Below are positions 1 through 5,462 of a DNA stretch of 5,726 nucleotides, one piece after another. The stretch lies in contig NZ_JAILQF010000023.1 in NCBI RefSeq assembly GCF_024699075.1, positions 1 to 5,726 on the forward strand, read 5' to 3'. The notes beneath the pieces were generated by a model. It ran no database searches. It was not told the DNA's origin and saw only the letters and a list, made by a program, of their open reading frames with translations. The position numbers and the translations under genes are program-made. The DNA is from Butyrivibrio sp. (lineage in GTDB: Bacteria; Bacillota_A; Clostridia; Lachnospirales; Lachnospiraceae). Numbering within the stretch: position 1 is the stretch's first letter; every line of letters begins with the position of its first letter.

Positions 1-12
1 CTTATGACGGTC

Positions 13-312
13 GGATTGTTCCGTTTCTACGAAACTCCCACAATCCTCAAACATTCACAAATCCGCACTACGTGCTACTTTGCTCATGTTTGGCGGGTCA
101 TAAATTCATATTCGATTTCGAGCAAGCTCGAATCGAAATGACTTTTGACCCTTACGTCTTAAAATTATCATTCAAAAGGTTAAACTCGCAAACGCTTCGC
201 TTTTTGCTCGTTATAAAATCACTGCTGACGCAGTTCTACGGGTACGGGGCTTATAACCCCGCACCCGAAATCAAGATATTCCCACCACCTAAAGGTAATT
301 GGTTATCTTGAT
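13..312. other. Densely structured non-coding region: candidate structured RNA or dispersed palindromic repeat
   Basis: Almost the whole stretch folds into consecutive hairpins. Helices seen are: 13-19 with 40-46, enclosing 23-27 with 31-35 (loop TAC); 48-54 with 86-92, enclosing 65-68 with 72-75 (loop TAC); 95-123 with 126-151, a long arm with three single-base bulges and one mismatch; 183-192 with 203-212 (GCAAA/TTTGC core); 221-225 with 230-234 (loop TGAC); 239-249 with 257-267, GC-rich with one A/C mismatch; and 270-278 with 304-312, nine perfect pairs. The transcribed strand is unclear: the A/C mismatch at 244/262 becomes a G-U pair on the minus strand, whereas T47-G93 wobbles only on the plus strand. 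An open frame at 72-311 passes through these stems, lacks a convincing ribosome binding site and does not resemble a protein, so I do not call it. I do not recognise a named RNA family. The element may begin left of the window. Confidence 0.5.
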
Positions 313-338
313 CATTTTATATATTCCAGCTCTAACCC

Positions 339-368
339 TTTAGAAAAGTCTGGAAAACGTTTTCTAAA
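339..368. promoter_or_regulatory. LacI/CRE-like palindrome inside a larger inverted repeat
   Basis: The core GAAAACGTTTTC (353-364) is a perfect 12-base palindrome centred on CG, the typical shape of a LacI/CcpA-family operator. Compared with a catabolite-responsive element it keeps the central CG and the inner G and C but lacks the outer T and A. An overlapping 9-bp repeat, TTTAGAAAA (339-347) with TTTTCTAAA (360-368), could form an alternative hairpin. It lies between the structured region and the plus-strand terminator, with no adjacent coding start, so its target is unknown. Confidence 0.35.
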
Positions 369-379
369 ATAATATATCA

Positions 380-402
380 CCATGCAAGTCTAATTGCAAT
401 GG
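380..402. other. Short hairpin in the leader of the plus-strand terminator
   Basis: CCATGCAA (380-387) pairs with TTGC plus ATGG (394-397 and 399-402) around a six-base loop, with A398 bulged. It lies just before the terminator at 411 and may be part of the same short transcript. There is no family match that I recognise. Confidence 0.3.
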
Positions 403-410
403 CATTTTAT

Positions 411-453
411 ATACAGGTGTCAAAAGAATCTTTTAACACCTGTATTTATTTTT
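411..453 (+). terminator. Strong intrinsic terminator, plus orientation, with no plus-strand CDS in front
   Basis: ATACAGGTGT (411-420) pairs perfectly with ACACCTGTAT (436-445), and the inner AAAAG (422-426) pairs with CTTTT (430-434) around AAT. A T-rich tract follows at 445-453. Read on the minus strand the same hairpin is followed by ATAAAATGCC, so it is not a good terminator for the kinase-like gene that ends at 495. It implies a plus-strand transcript arriving from the left, either the structured region itself or a gene beyond the window. Confidence 0.75.
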
Positions 454-494
454 GAGATAACTAATATTAATCCGAAATGATAAAATGATATCGC

Positions 495-1439
495 TTAACC
501 TATATCAACGCCATATACATCAGTAATGGACTGAGTCTTCCATATAAGCTCGCGCCACTGTTCTACCTGTTCAGGAGTAAGGAAACCTTCACAGGTTCTC
601 ATAAATCCTGTCTTGTAGGATGCATATAAAAGTCCGTTCTTTATAGCATTAACGCTGTCTTTGGTTTCAAGATAATAGTGAATAAAAGCAGAAATAAGCG
701 CATTACCTGCACCAAGTGAATTGACAACTTCATTGGTAGAAACTGAGTTATAATGCACCTTTATATGACGATCTCTGTCGTAGAGGATAAGACCCGTTTT
801 GCCCTGACCAAGGATTATGATCTCAGGATCAAAACGCTTTGCAAAGTCGTCTATAAAATCATAAGGATCACCCTCAACAGAGTCATCACTTAAATATATT
901 ATGTCGGAATTTTCCAAAAAGTCAGTGTTGTATTTTTCTTTTTCTTTGGAATAAGAGCGCATATTAAGAGCAATCTTCTTGCCTGCAGAAAGAGCATAAT
1001 GAACGAATGGTCTGCAGAAATTAGCATTAGAAACAAGCAGACAGTCAGCTTCTGCCATGATAGGTCTTACCATAGACATATCATATCTTGCATCTCTGAC
1101 GTCCTTTAGATCCTGAAATATCAACTGATTCTGTTCATTATCAAAGAATATGATTTCAGAAGGAGTTGACTTCATGATAGGGAGCATATAGCTGGTATCA
1201 AGATGAACCTTGAAATCAGGCGGATTAAATACTTCTACATTCTGATCCTGTCCAACTACAGACATAAAGAAGACCTGATCGCCGAGAGTTGTAAGAGCCA
1301 TAGCTTCATTCATGGCATCTCCACCACCTCCAACATATACAGGCGCATCGTGTATCTGTTTGCCCATATCAAATGGAATCTTATCGACCTTGATTACTGT
1401 TTCAAACTGGGTAATACCTGCTATGACAATTTTACTCAT
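495..1439 (-). CDS. PfkB-fold carbohydrate/nucleoside kinase-like protein with altered GAGD motif
   Basis: This 314-residue protein has the ribokinase/PfkB layout. An N-terminal beta strand (MSKIVIAGIT) is followed by the sugar-side motif GGGGDAMNEA at residues 37-46 with LG at 52-53 and VGQD at 62-65, a GQGKTG loop near 211-216, and the C-terminal anion-hole motif VVNSLGAGNALISAF at 238-252. Family members phosphorylate sugars or nucleosides in the cytoplasm using ATP. Here the catalytic Asp of GAGD is Asn246 (codon AAT, 702-704), and the usual preceding Asp-Thr is Asn240-Ser241, so phosphotransfer may be weak or lost; the substrate cannot be named. The start at 1439 is chosen because AAAGGAG lies 5 bases upstream; a longer form from 1475 would add 12 residues that span this site. 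It follows the TetR gene by 61 bp with no clear promoter between, so the two are probably co-transcribed. No good minus-strand terminator is seen after the stop. Confidence 0.85.
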   Translation of the reverse strand: MSKIVIAGITQFETVIKVDKIPFDMGKQIHDAPVYVGGGGDAMNEAMALTTLGDQVFFMSVVGQDQNVEVFNPPDFKVHLDTSYMLPIMKSTPSEIIFFDNEQNQLIFQDLKDVRDARYDMSMVRPIMAEADCLLVSNANFCRPFVHYALSAGKKIALNMRSYSKEKEKYNTDFLENSDIIYLSDDSVEGDPYDFIDDFAKRFDPEIIILGQGKTGLILYDRDRHIKVHYNSVSTNEVVNSLGAGNALISAFIHYYLETKDSVNAIKNGLLYASYKTGFMRTCEGFLTPEQVEQWRELIWKTQSITDVYGVDIG

Positions 1440-1500
1440 GATCGCTCCTTTCAACACTGACGGTTTTAGGATCATAGGCTCACTATCTATATTTTCGGTA

Positions 1501-2100
1501 TTAAATGTAAGTAAGTTTAGCCATTATATCAAAATAATGAGATACCTGCTGAACATATATTCCGGCATCCATCATATCTTTGAACATAAGCTTTCTCTGG
1601 ACATTATTCCTTGTAAAATGGAGCATGTCCTCTATGGCTTTTATATCTATATCAGGATTGAAATGCACAAGGTCAGCATTTCTTGTTGCTGCAGCATAAA
1701 CATCTCTGCTTCTCTTTCTCTCCTCTTCAGGATCAAAAGTATCAGGATCTGTTTCTGTCTCTGCAGATTCCAAAAAGGCTATCATATACGGATACTGGTC
1801 CATGATAGACTCTTCCGAAGCAAGGATCTGACGCCAGATGGTAAAATAGTCTGTCTCTGTTGCAGATACGTTACTTCTTATTTCGAGCTGCAGAAATCTT
1901 ATACTATAGTCGTGAAGAAATCTGTAAAGCTCCTGTTTGGTACCAAAGTAATGAAAAAGAAGACCTTTGCTTATCCCTGCCTCTTTGACTATCACATCAG
2001 TACTTCCGTTCTTGTAACCGTTCAAGGCAAATATCTTAAGCGCCCCATTCAGTATTCTGTCCTGCTTCTCTTTTTTCAGGTCAAAAAACTTATCGTCCAT
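1501..2100 (-). CDS. TetR/AcrR-family transcriptional regulator
   Basis: The 199-residue protein matches TetR-family length and architecture. The N-terminal three-helix DNA-binding domain spans about residues 10-60: ILNGALKIFALNGY is helix 1, and TDVIVKEAGISKGLLFHYF (34-52) is the helix-turn-helix with the typical GISKGLLFHYFGTK signature. Residues 60-199 form the variable helical ligand-binding and dimer domain, with a charged stretch near 112-133. The inducer cannot be inferred. The start at 2100 (MDDKFF) is preferred because GGGGAGAG lies about 7 bases upstream; the longer form from 2145 would add 15 residues running through that site. The gene is first in a likely two-gene unit with the PfkB-like gene and diverges from the acidic membrane protein gene. 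A promoter flanked by inverted half-sites lies just upstream, consistent with autorepression, which is common in this family. Confidence 0.9.
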   Translation of the reverse strand: MDDKFFDLKKEKQDRILNGALKIFALNGYKNGSTDVIVKEAGISKGLLFHYFGTKQELYRFLHDYSIRFLQLEIRSNVSATETDYFTIWRQILASEESIMDQYPYMIAFLESAETETDPDTFDPEEERKRSRDVYAAATRNADLVHFNPDIDIKAIEDMLHFTRNNVQRKLMFKDMMDAGIYVQQVSHYFDIMAKLTYI

Positions 2101-2111
2101 GCCATCTCTCC

Positions 2112-2159
2112 CCAAATTATTAGTTATATTACCATTATGCCACAAATCTGTTAATTTGG
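2112..2159. promoter_or_regulatory. Inverted half-sites around the TetR promoter (possible operator)
   Basis: CCAAATTA (2112-2119) and TAATTTGG (2152-2159) are perfect inverted copies separated by 32 bp. The right copy overlaps the minus-strand -35 box and the left copy lies just downstream of the -10 box. The centres are 40 bp apart, wider than a single TetR dimer site, so two dimers or DNA looping would be needed; chance in AT-rich DNA is a real alternative. Confidence 0.35.
2126..2154 (-). promoter_or_regulatory. Sigma-A-type promoter for the TetR/PfkB-like unit
   Basis: Read on the minus strand, TTAACA (2154-2149) and TAATAT (2131-2126) are separated by exactly 17 bp. Both are close to the TTGACA and TATAAT consensus. 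The -10 box ends 25 bp before the TetR start codon at 2100, leaving a short leader with the GGGGAGAG ribosome binding site. Confidence 0.55.
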
Positions 2160-2174
2160 TAGGATATTTCCTCT

Positions 2175-2202
2175 TTTCGATTCGCCCAAAATGTATTAAA
2201 AT
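2175..2202 (+). promoter_or_regulatory. Possible promoter for the acidic membrane protein gene
   Basis: TTTCGA (2175-2180) and TAAAAT (2197-2202) are separated by 16 bp in an AT-rich stretch, about 56 bp before the start at 2259. The -35 match is poor and neighbouring AT-rich hexamers could serve instead, so the exact boxes are uncertain. Confidence 0.28.
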
Positions 2203-2228
2203 AAAATCACGTGTAGAAATAAGTTAAT

Positions 2229-2242
2229 GTGCCGGGCGGCAC
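2229..2242 (+). promoter_or_regulatory. GC-rich leader hairpin just before the ribosome binding site
   Basis: GTGCC (2229-2233) pairs perfectly with GGCAC (2238-2242) around GGGC, in an otherwise AT-rich leader. The stem ends directly at the purine-rich AGGAAGGTGG (2243-2252). It could stabilise the 5' end of the message or tune ribosome access. Confidence 0.45.
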
Positions 2243-2258
2243 AGGAAGGTGGCTTACA

Positions 2259-2546
2259 ATGTCTAAATCACACGGTTTTGGTAAATTTGTTATGTTTTGT
2301 GCTGCTACAGCTGCAGCCGCTGCAGGTATTTACTATTACCTCAACAAGAAGAACAGCGAATTCGATGATGATCTCGAAGATGATGATTTCGACGATTTCG
2401 ATGACTTTGATGATGCTGATATCGATGATAACTCATCTGATGAACGCGGATATGTCAACCTCGATCGTGCTACTAAAGAAGACGACAAGGAAGACGACAA
2501 AGCCTCTGAATCAGAAACCGAAGAATTCTTCGATGATGAGAAATAA
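2259..2546 (+). CDS. Small single-pass membrane protein with highly acidic DDF-repeat tail
   Basis: The protein has 95 residues. A short basic N-terminus (MSKSHGFGK) leads into one hydrophobic, alanine-rich segment at about residues 10-28, then two lysines (30-31). The remaining tail (33-95) is about half Asp/Glu (33 of 63 by my count), including three tandem DDF units at 42-50 (2382-2408). The membrane segment could be an uncleaved signal anchor or an inefficient signal peptide; there is no lipobox. Positive residues on both sides leave the topology open. The start at 2259 is chosen for AGGAAGGTGG six bases upstream; an upstream GTG at 2229 would run through a hairpin and this site. The tail looks disordered and might bind cations, basic proteins or the cell wall; no function is known to me. 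It is monocistronic, divergent from the TetR gene and ends at a strong terminator. Confidence 0.8.
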   Translation: MSKSHGFGKFVMFCAATAAAAAGIYYYLNKKNSEFDDDLEDDDFDDFDDFDDADIDDNSSDERGYVNLDRATKEDDKEDDKASESETEEFFDDEK

Positions 2547-2561
2547 TAATCCTACCTGCAT

Positions 2562-2609
2562 GAACTAATTCTCTGTAGATGAATTTAGTTCTAAACTTAA
2601 ACACAGAGA
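2562..2609 (+). other. 3' untranslated structure with pseudoknot-capable pairing
   Basis: GAACTAATTC (2562-2571) pairs with GAATTTAGTTC (2581-2591) with one bulged base. Bases in its loop, TCTGT (2572-2576), are complementary to ACAGA (2603-2607) downstream, and the flanking bases extend the match to seven (2570-2576 with 2603-2609). The two helices could form an H-type pseudoknot or exclude each other at the margin. The structure lies between the acidic protein stop codon and the terminator. Confidence 0.35.
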
Positions 2610-2613
2610 CCAC

Positions 2614-2643
2614 AAAAGGCATCCGCTTATGCGGATGCCTTTT
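2614..2643. terminator. Bidirectional intrinsic terminator between converging genes
   Basis: AAAAGGCATCCGC (2614-2626) and GCGGATGCCTTTT (2631-2643) form a perfect 13-bp stem with loop TTAT. T-rich sequence follows on the plus strand, and the stem's own A/T ends provide a U tract on the minus strand. It ends the acidic protein transcript (stop at 2546) and the glnS/DUF2225 transcript (stop at 2667). Confidence 0.9.
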
Positions 2644-2666
2644 ATATTATTTGTATTATTTTTATA

Positions 2667-3542
2667 CTAGCCTTTACTCTCTTCTCGCATTTTGCTCTCA
2701 ATCATATCTTTGAGATCACGCGCTTTTTCTTTGGTATGATTACTAGCAGATCTTGAAACCAGTATTTCTCCAATAAGCTTCATGGAAGGAGCATATTCTC
2801 CATTTTCCATATAAAGAGCTGCAAGAAGATAATCAAGAGTTATTGTATTCATTCCGGCTATAGGGAATGCTTCGCTCTGCTTGGCTGTTACAAAGCCTTC
2901 AAGAGCATTCTTAAGGAGCTCTTTTTCTTCTTCCTTCATTTCAGCTTTGCGCTTATCATCATAATGAGGAAGTGCCATGGTAACAGGATCACGAAGCATC
3001 TGTCTTATAAGCCATGCATAGCGAAGGCACAGATATGCCTTTTCTGATGCTTTTGCATCTTTGACAATTGCATTTGCAAGTGCAAGCTGATAACGCTCAA
3101 GGGCATCATCATAAGTATATATTTCATACTTATGCTTTATAGGCTTAAAATTCATGCAGATCTTCTCGCGGATCGCATCCTTCTGCCTCTTTGCAATACT
3201 ATCAAAATACCTTGCAAGAGCTGCATAGCCGCATGATGGACACGCAACTATGTCATACTTGATCTCATCCATAAGATCATAAATAGGATGAAGATCAATT
3301 TCCTGTTCCTTGACATGTACCTTACCGGTCCTTACTGTCAGTGAAGTAAAGCTCGTCTCACAAACAGGGCACATATACTTCTTTTCAAAAACTAGAGTTT
3401 TCTCTTCAGGAAGCTCCTTGGCAACAGATACTGTTTTGGGCTTCTCTTTTGGTTCTTCTTCGACCTTCTCTTCTTTGTCGAAGACCTTCTCACTTTTTAA
3501 GTTACCTAGTCCGAATTTCTCAAGTCCTGAAAGTAATGACAT
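2667..3542 (-). CDS. DUF2225-family zinc-ribbon protein
   Basis: The protein has 291 residues. The first 50 are low-complexity and rich in Lys/Glu (about 18-50), probably a flexible tail. Two CxxC knuckles, CPVC (58-61) and CPSCG (101-105), are spaced as in a zinc ribbon, followed by GYAALARYFDSI, typical of DUF2225. Residues about 140-285 are helical with TPR-like character (YDDALERYQLALANA; YLLAALYMENGEYAPSMKLIGEIL), suggesting a protein-binding scaffold in the cytoplasm. The family has no firmly established biochemical role that I know of. The start at 3542 follows AAAGGAG nine bases upstream; that site overlaps the glnS stop codon region, and the gap to glnS is only 14 bp, so co-transcription and translational coupling are likely. 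All four Cys are present and nothing appears broken. Confidence 0.85.
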   Translation of the reverse strand: MSLLSGLEKFGLGNLKSEKVFDKEEKVEEEPKEKPKTVSVAKELPEEKTLVFEKKYMCPVCETSFTSLTVRTGKVHVKEQEIDLHPIYDLMDEIKYDIVACPSCGYAALARYFDSIAKRQKDAIREKICMNFKPIKHKYEIYTYDDALERYQLALANAIVKDAKASEKAYLCLRYAWLIRQMLRDPVTMALPHYDDKRKAEMKEEEKELLKNALEGFVTAKQSEAFPIAGMNTITLDYLLAALYMENGEYAPSMKLIGEILVSRSASNHTKEKARDLKDMIESKMREESKG

Positions 3543-3556
3543 AGTTGCACGCTCCT

Positions 3557-5251
3557 TTAACTGAGTTTGAATGAACTCTTAAGCGAAACGATACGGTTAA
3601 ATACCGGCTCGCCGTCTTTGGAATCCTTACTGTCAACACAGAAATATCCGTTTCTTACAAACTGGAATCTGTCATATTTCTGTGCACCTACAAGCTCTTC
3701 TTCTATTTTAGCATTTTTTATTACAGTAATCGAATTAGGATTCAGATTAAGGGATCCGTCCTCTTCATTATAAACGCCCTTTTCCTCATCTGTAAGGTTC
3801 TCATATAGACGAACTTCACAGTCTCTGCTTCCTGCAGCAGATACCCAGTGGATAGTACCCTTTACTTTACGTCCGTCTGCACTGTCACCGCCTCTTGTTG
3901 CAGGATCATATTCAGCATGTACAACTGTTACATTGCCATCTGCATCCTTCTCGCAACCCGTACATTTAACATAATAAGCGTTCATAAGACGTACTTCATT
4001 GCCAGGGAACATACGGAAATATTTCTTAGGTGGCTCTTCCATGAAGTCTTCAGCTTCGATATAAAGCTCCTTGCCAAATACAACCTCACGGCTTCCCATC
4101 TCCGGGTTTTCCTTATTATATTCGATAGTAACCTTTTCTGTCTGTCCTTCCGGATAGTTATCTATCACAAGCTTTACAGGATGAAGGATAGCCATCATTC
4201 TCTTGGCTGTAGGCTTAAGGTCTTCTCGGATGCAATACTCAAGCATTGCCATTTCTGCAGAAGAGTTAGCCTTTGATACTCCAAGAAGTTCTACGAACTT
4301 TCTGATTGACTGTGGTGTATAACCCCTTCTTCTAAGAGCTGCGATAGTTACAAGACGAGGATCATCCCATCCGTCAACTACTTTATCTTCAACAAGCTTT
4401 TTAATGTATCTCTTACCTGTAACAACATTAGTAAGATACATCTTGGCAAATTCTATCTGACGAGGAGGATTCTCAAACTCACATTCTCTTACAACCCAGT
4501 CATAAAGCGGTCTGTGGTCTTCGAATTCAAGTGTACAAAGAGAATGTGTAATTCCCTCGATAGCATCTTCTATAGGATGAGCATAGTCATACATAGGATA
4601 GATGCACCATTTATCACCTGTACGAGCATGTGTCATATGAGCTACACGATAAATGATCGGATCACGCATATTGATGTTAGGTGATGACATATCGATCTTG
4701 GCACGAAGTGTCATTGCACCATCTTCTACGCTTCCGCTCTTCATTTCTTCAAACATACGAAGATTATCTTCTACACTTCTGTCTCTGTCAGGGTCATTCT
4801 TACCGGGTTCTGTAAGAGTACCTCTGTATTCACGCATCTGCTCTGCTGTAAGAACTGATACATAAGCCTTACCCTTTTTGATGAGCTTAACTGCGCATTC
4901 ATACATCTGGTCAAAATAATCTGATGCATGGAAGAGGCGATCTTCATAATCGGCTCCCAGCCACTTAACATCAGCTATAATAGAATCCATGAATTCGGAT
5001 CTTTCTTTAGTTGGATTTGTATCATCAAATCTCATATTGAACTTGCCGCCATATTCCTTAGCAATGCCGGAATTGATGATGATACTCTTGGCATGTCCTA
5101 TATGCAGGAATCCATTAGGTTCAGGAGGAAATCTCGTCTGAACGTGATCATAGACTCCTTCCTTTAAATCCTTGTCAATTTCTGCTTCAATAAAGTTCCT
5201 TGAAGGAGCATTTTCTTTTGACTCTTCGGAACTGTTCACTACTTCTGCCAT
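3557..5251 (-). CDS. glnS: Glutaminyl-tRNA synthetase
   Basis: Cytoplasmic class I enzyme that joins Gln to tRNA(Gln) using ATP. At 564 residues it is full length (E. coli about 554). The Rossmann catalytic core carries the HIGH motif at 50-53 within [15 protein letters not shown], the substrate-binding RFDDTNP at 74-80, [23 protein letters not shown] (221-243) and GWDDPRL (294-300). The C-terminal half (about 345-564) is the anticodon-binding beta-barrel region, with [14 protein letters not shown] and [10 protein letters not shown] near the end. The KMSKS-type motif, VMSKR in E. coli, reads VTGKR at 277-281: Lys and Arg are kept but Met and Ser are replaced. Start: an in-frame TAA lies three codons upstream and the next Met is inside the core, so 5251 is the only reasonable choice, although AGGA lies just one base before ATG. 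The upstream region shows no T-box. It heads a likely operon with the DUF2225 gene. Confidence 0.97.
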   Translation of the reverse strand: MAEVVNSSEESKENAPSRNFIEAEIDKDLKEGVYDHVQTRFPPEPNGFLHIGHAKSIIINSGIAKEYGGKFNMRFDDTNPTKERSEFMDSIIADVKWLGADYEDRLFHASDYFDQMYECAVKLIKKGKAYVSVLTAEQMREYRGTLTEPGKNDPDRDRSVEDNLRMFEEMKSGSVEDGAMTLRAKIDMSSPNINMRDPIIYRVAHMTHARTGDKWCIYPMYDYAHPIEDAIEGITHSLCTLEFEDHRPLYDWVVRECEFENPPRQIEFAKMYLTNVVTGKRYIKKLVEDKVVDGWDDPRLVTIAALRRRGYTPQSIRKFVELLGVSKANSSAEMAMLEYCIREDLKPTAKRMMAILHPVKLVIDNYPEGQTEKVTIEYNKENPEMGSREVVFGKELYIEAEDFMEEPPKKYFRMFPGNEVRLMNAYYVKCTGCEKDADGNVTVVHAEYDPATRGGDSADGRKVKGTIHWVSAAGSRDCEVRLYENLTDEEKGVYNEEDGSLNLNPNSITVIKNAKIEEELVGAQKYDRFQFVRNGYFCVDSKDSKDGEPVFNRIVSLKSSFKLS

Positions 5252-5331
5252 TTCCTGTTATCCAATCCTTATCTATAAATATATTTCGCCATACATATAC
5301 ATTATCTTAATAGGTATGCATAGCTTAATTT

Positions 5332-5360
5332 ATAATAACACGTTTGTCATTTTTAGAAAA
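5332..5360 (-). promoter_or_regulatory. glnS: Possible glnS promoter
   Basis: On the minus strand, TTTTCT (5360-5355) and TATTAT (5337-5332) are separated by 17 bp, about 80 bp before the glnS start. The -35 box is weak; GATAAT closer to the gene with TTAAGC 16 bp upstream is an alternative. The 135-bp spacer is AT-rich and shows no riboswitch or T-box signature such as the conserved GGTGG-containing antiterminator. Confidence 0.3.
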
Positions 5361-5386
5361 CAACCAACAAAATATTATTTAACTTA

Positions 5387-5420
5387 GAAAGGACAGATAC
5401 CTTATAGCATCTGTCCTTTC
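5387..5420 (-). terminator. Terminator-like hairpin after guaB
   Basis: GAAAGGACAGAT (5387-5398) and ATCTGTCCTTTC (5409-5420) form a perfect 12-bp stem around a 10-base loop, 42 bp after the guaB stop codon. On the minus strand the stem ends in CCTTTC and is followed by TAAGTTAAAT, so the U tract is interrupted. It most likely ends guaB transcription and isolates glnS, though some read-through is possible. Confidence 0.65.
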
Positions 5421-5462
5421 GTCTTAGAAATCGTCAACTTGCTTTATATAACAAAATATAAA

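Noticed and set aside
72..311. Plus-strand 79-codon open frame in the left non-coding region
   Set aside because: It runs through several hairpins, has no plausible ribosome binding site, and its product lacks any domain-like or compositionally convincing character.
1440..1475. Longer start for the PfkB-like protein at 1475
   Set aside because: The extra 12 residues overlap the AAAGGAG site that is ideally placed for the start at 1439, and the family fold begins right at MSKIVIAG.
1312..2154. Plus-strand 280-codon open frame
   Set aside because: It is antisense to both the PfkB-like and TetR genes, which carry clear family motifs; the Cys/Ile/Ser-rich product is typical of a shadow frame.
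2364..2429. GAT-rich tandem DNA repeat as a mobile or CRISPR-like element
   Set aside because: The repetition is fully explained by Asp/Phe codons in the acidic protein; units vary at third positions as expected for coding selection, and there are no spacers.
2227..2568. Alternative plus-strand 113-codon frame over the acidic protein gene
   Set aside because: It is the +1 shifted reading of the GAT-rich repeat, giving a Met/Ser/Thr-rich product; the AGGAAGGTGG site and terminator placement favour the 2259 frame.
3848..4276. Plus-strand 142-codon open frame inside glnS
   Set aside because: It is antisense to a strongly conserved full-length GlnRS and has no initiation signal.
5252..5400. T-box leader for glnS
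   Set aside because: The spacer is too short and AT-rich, and no conserved antiterminator bulge sequence with GGTGG or specifier-like arrangement is visible on the minus strand.
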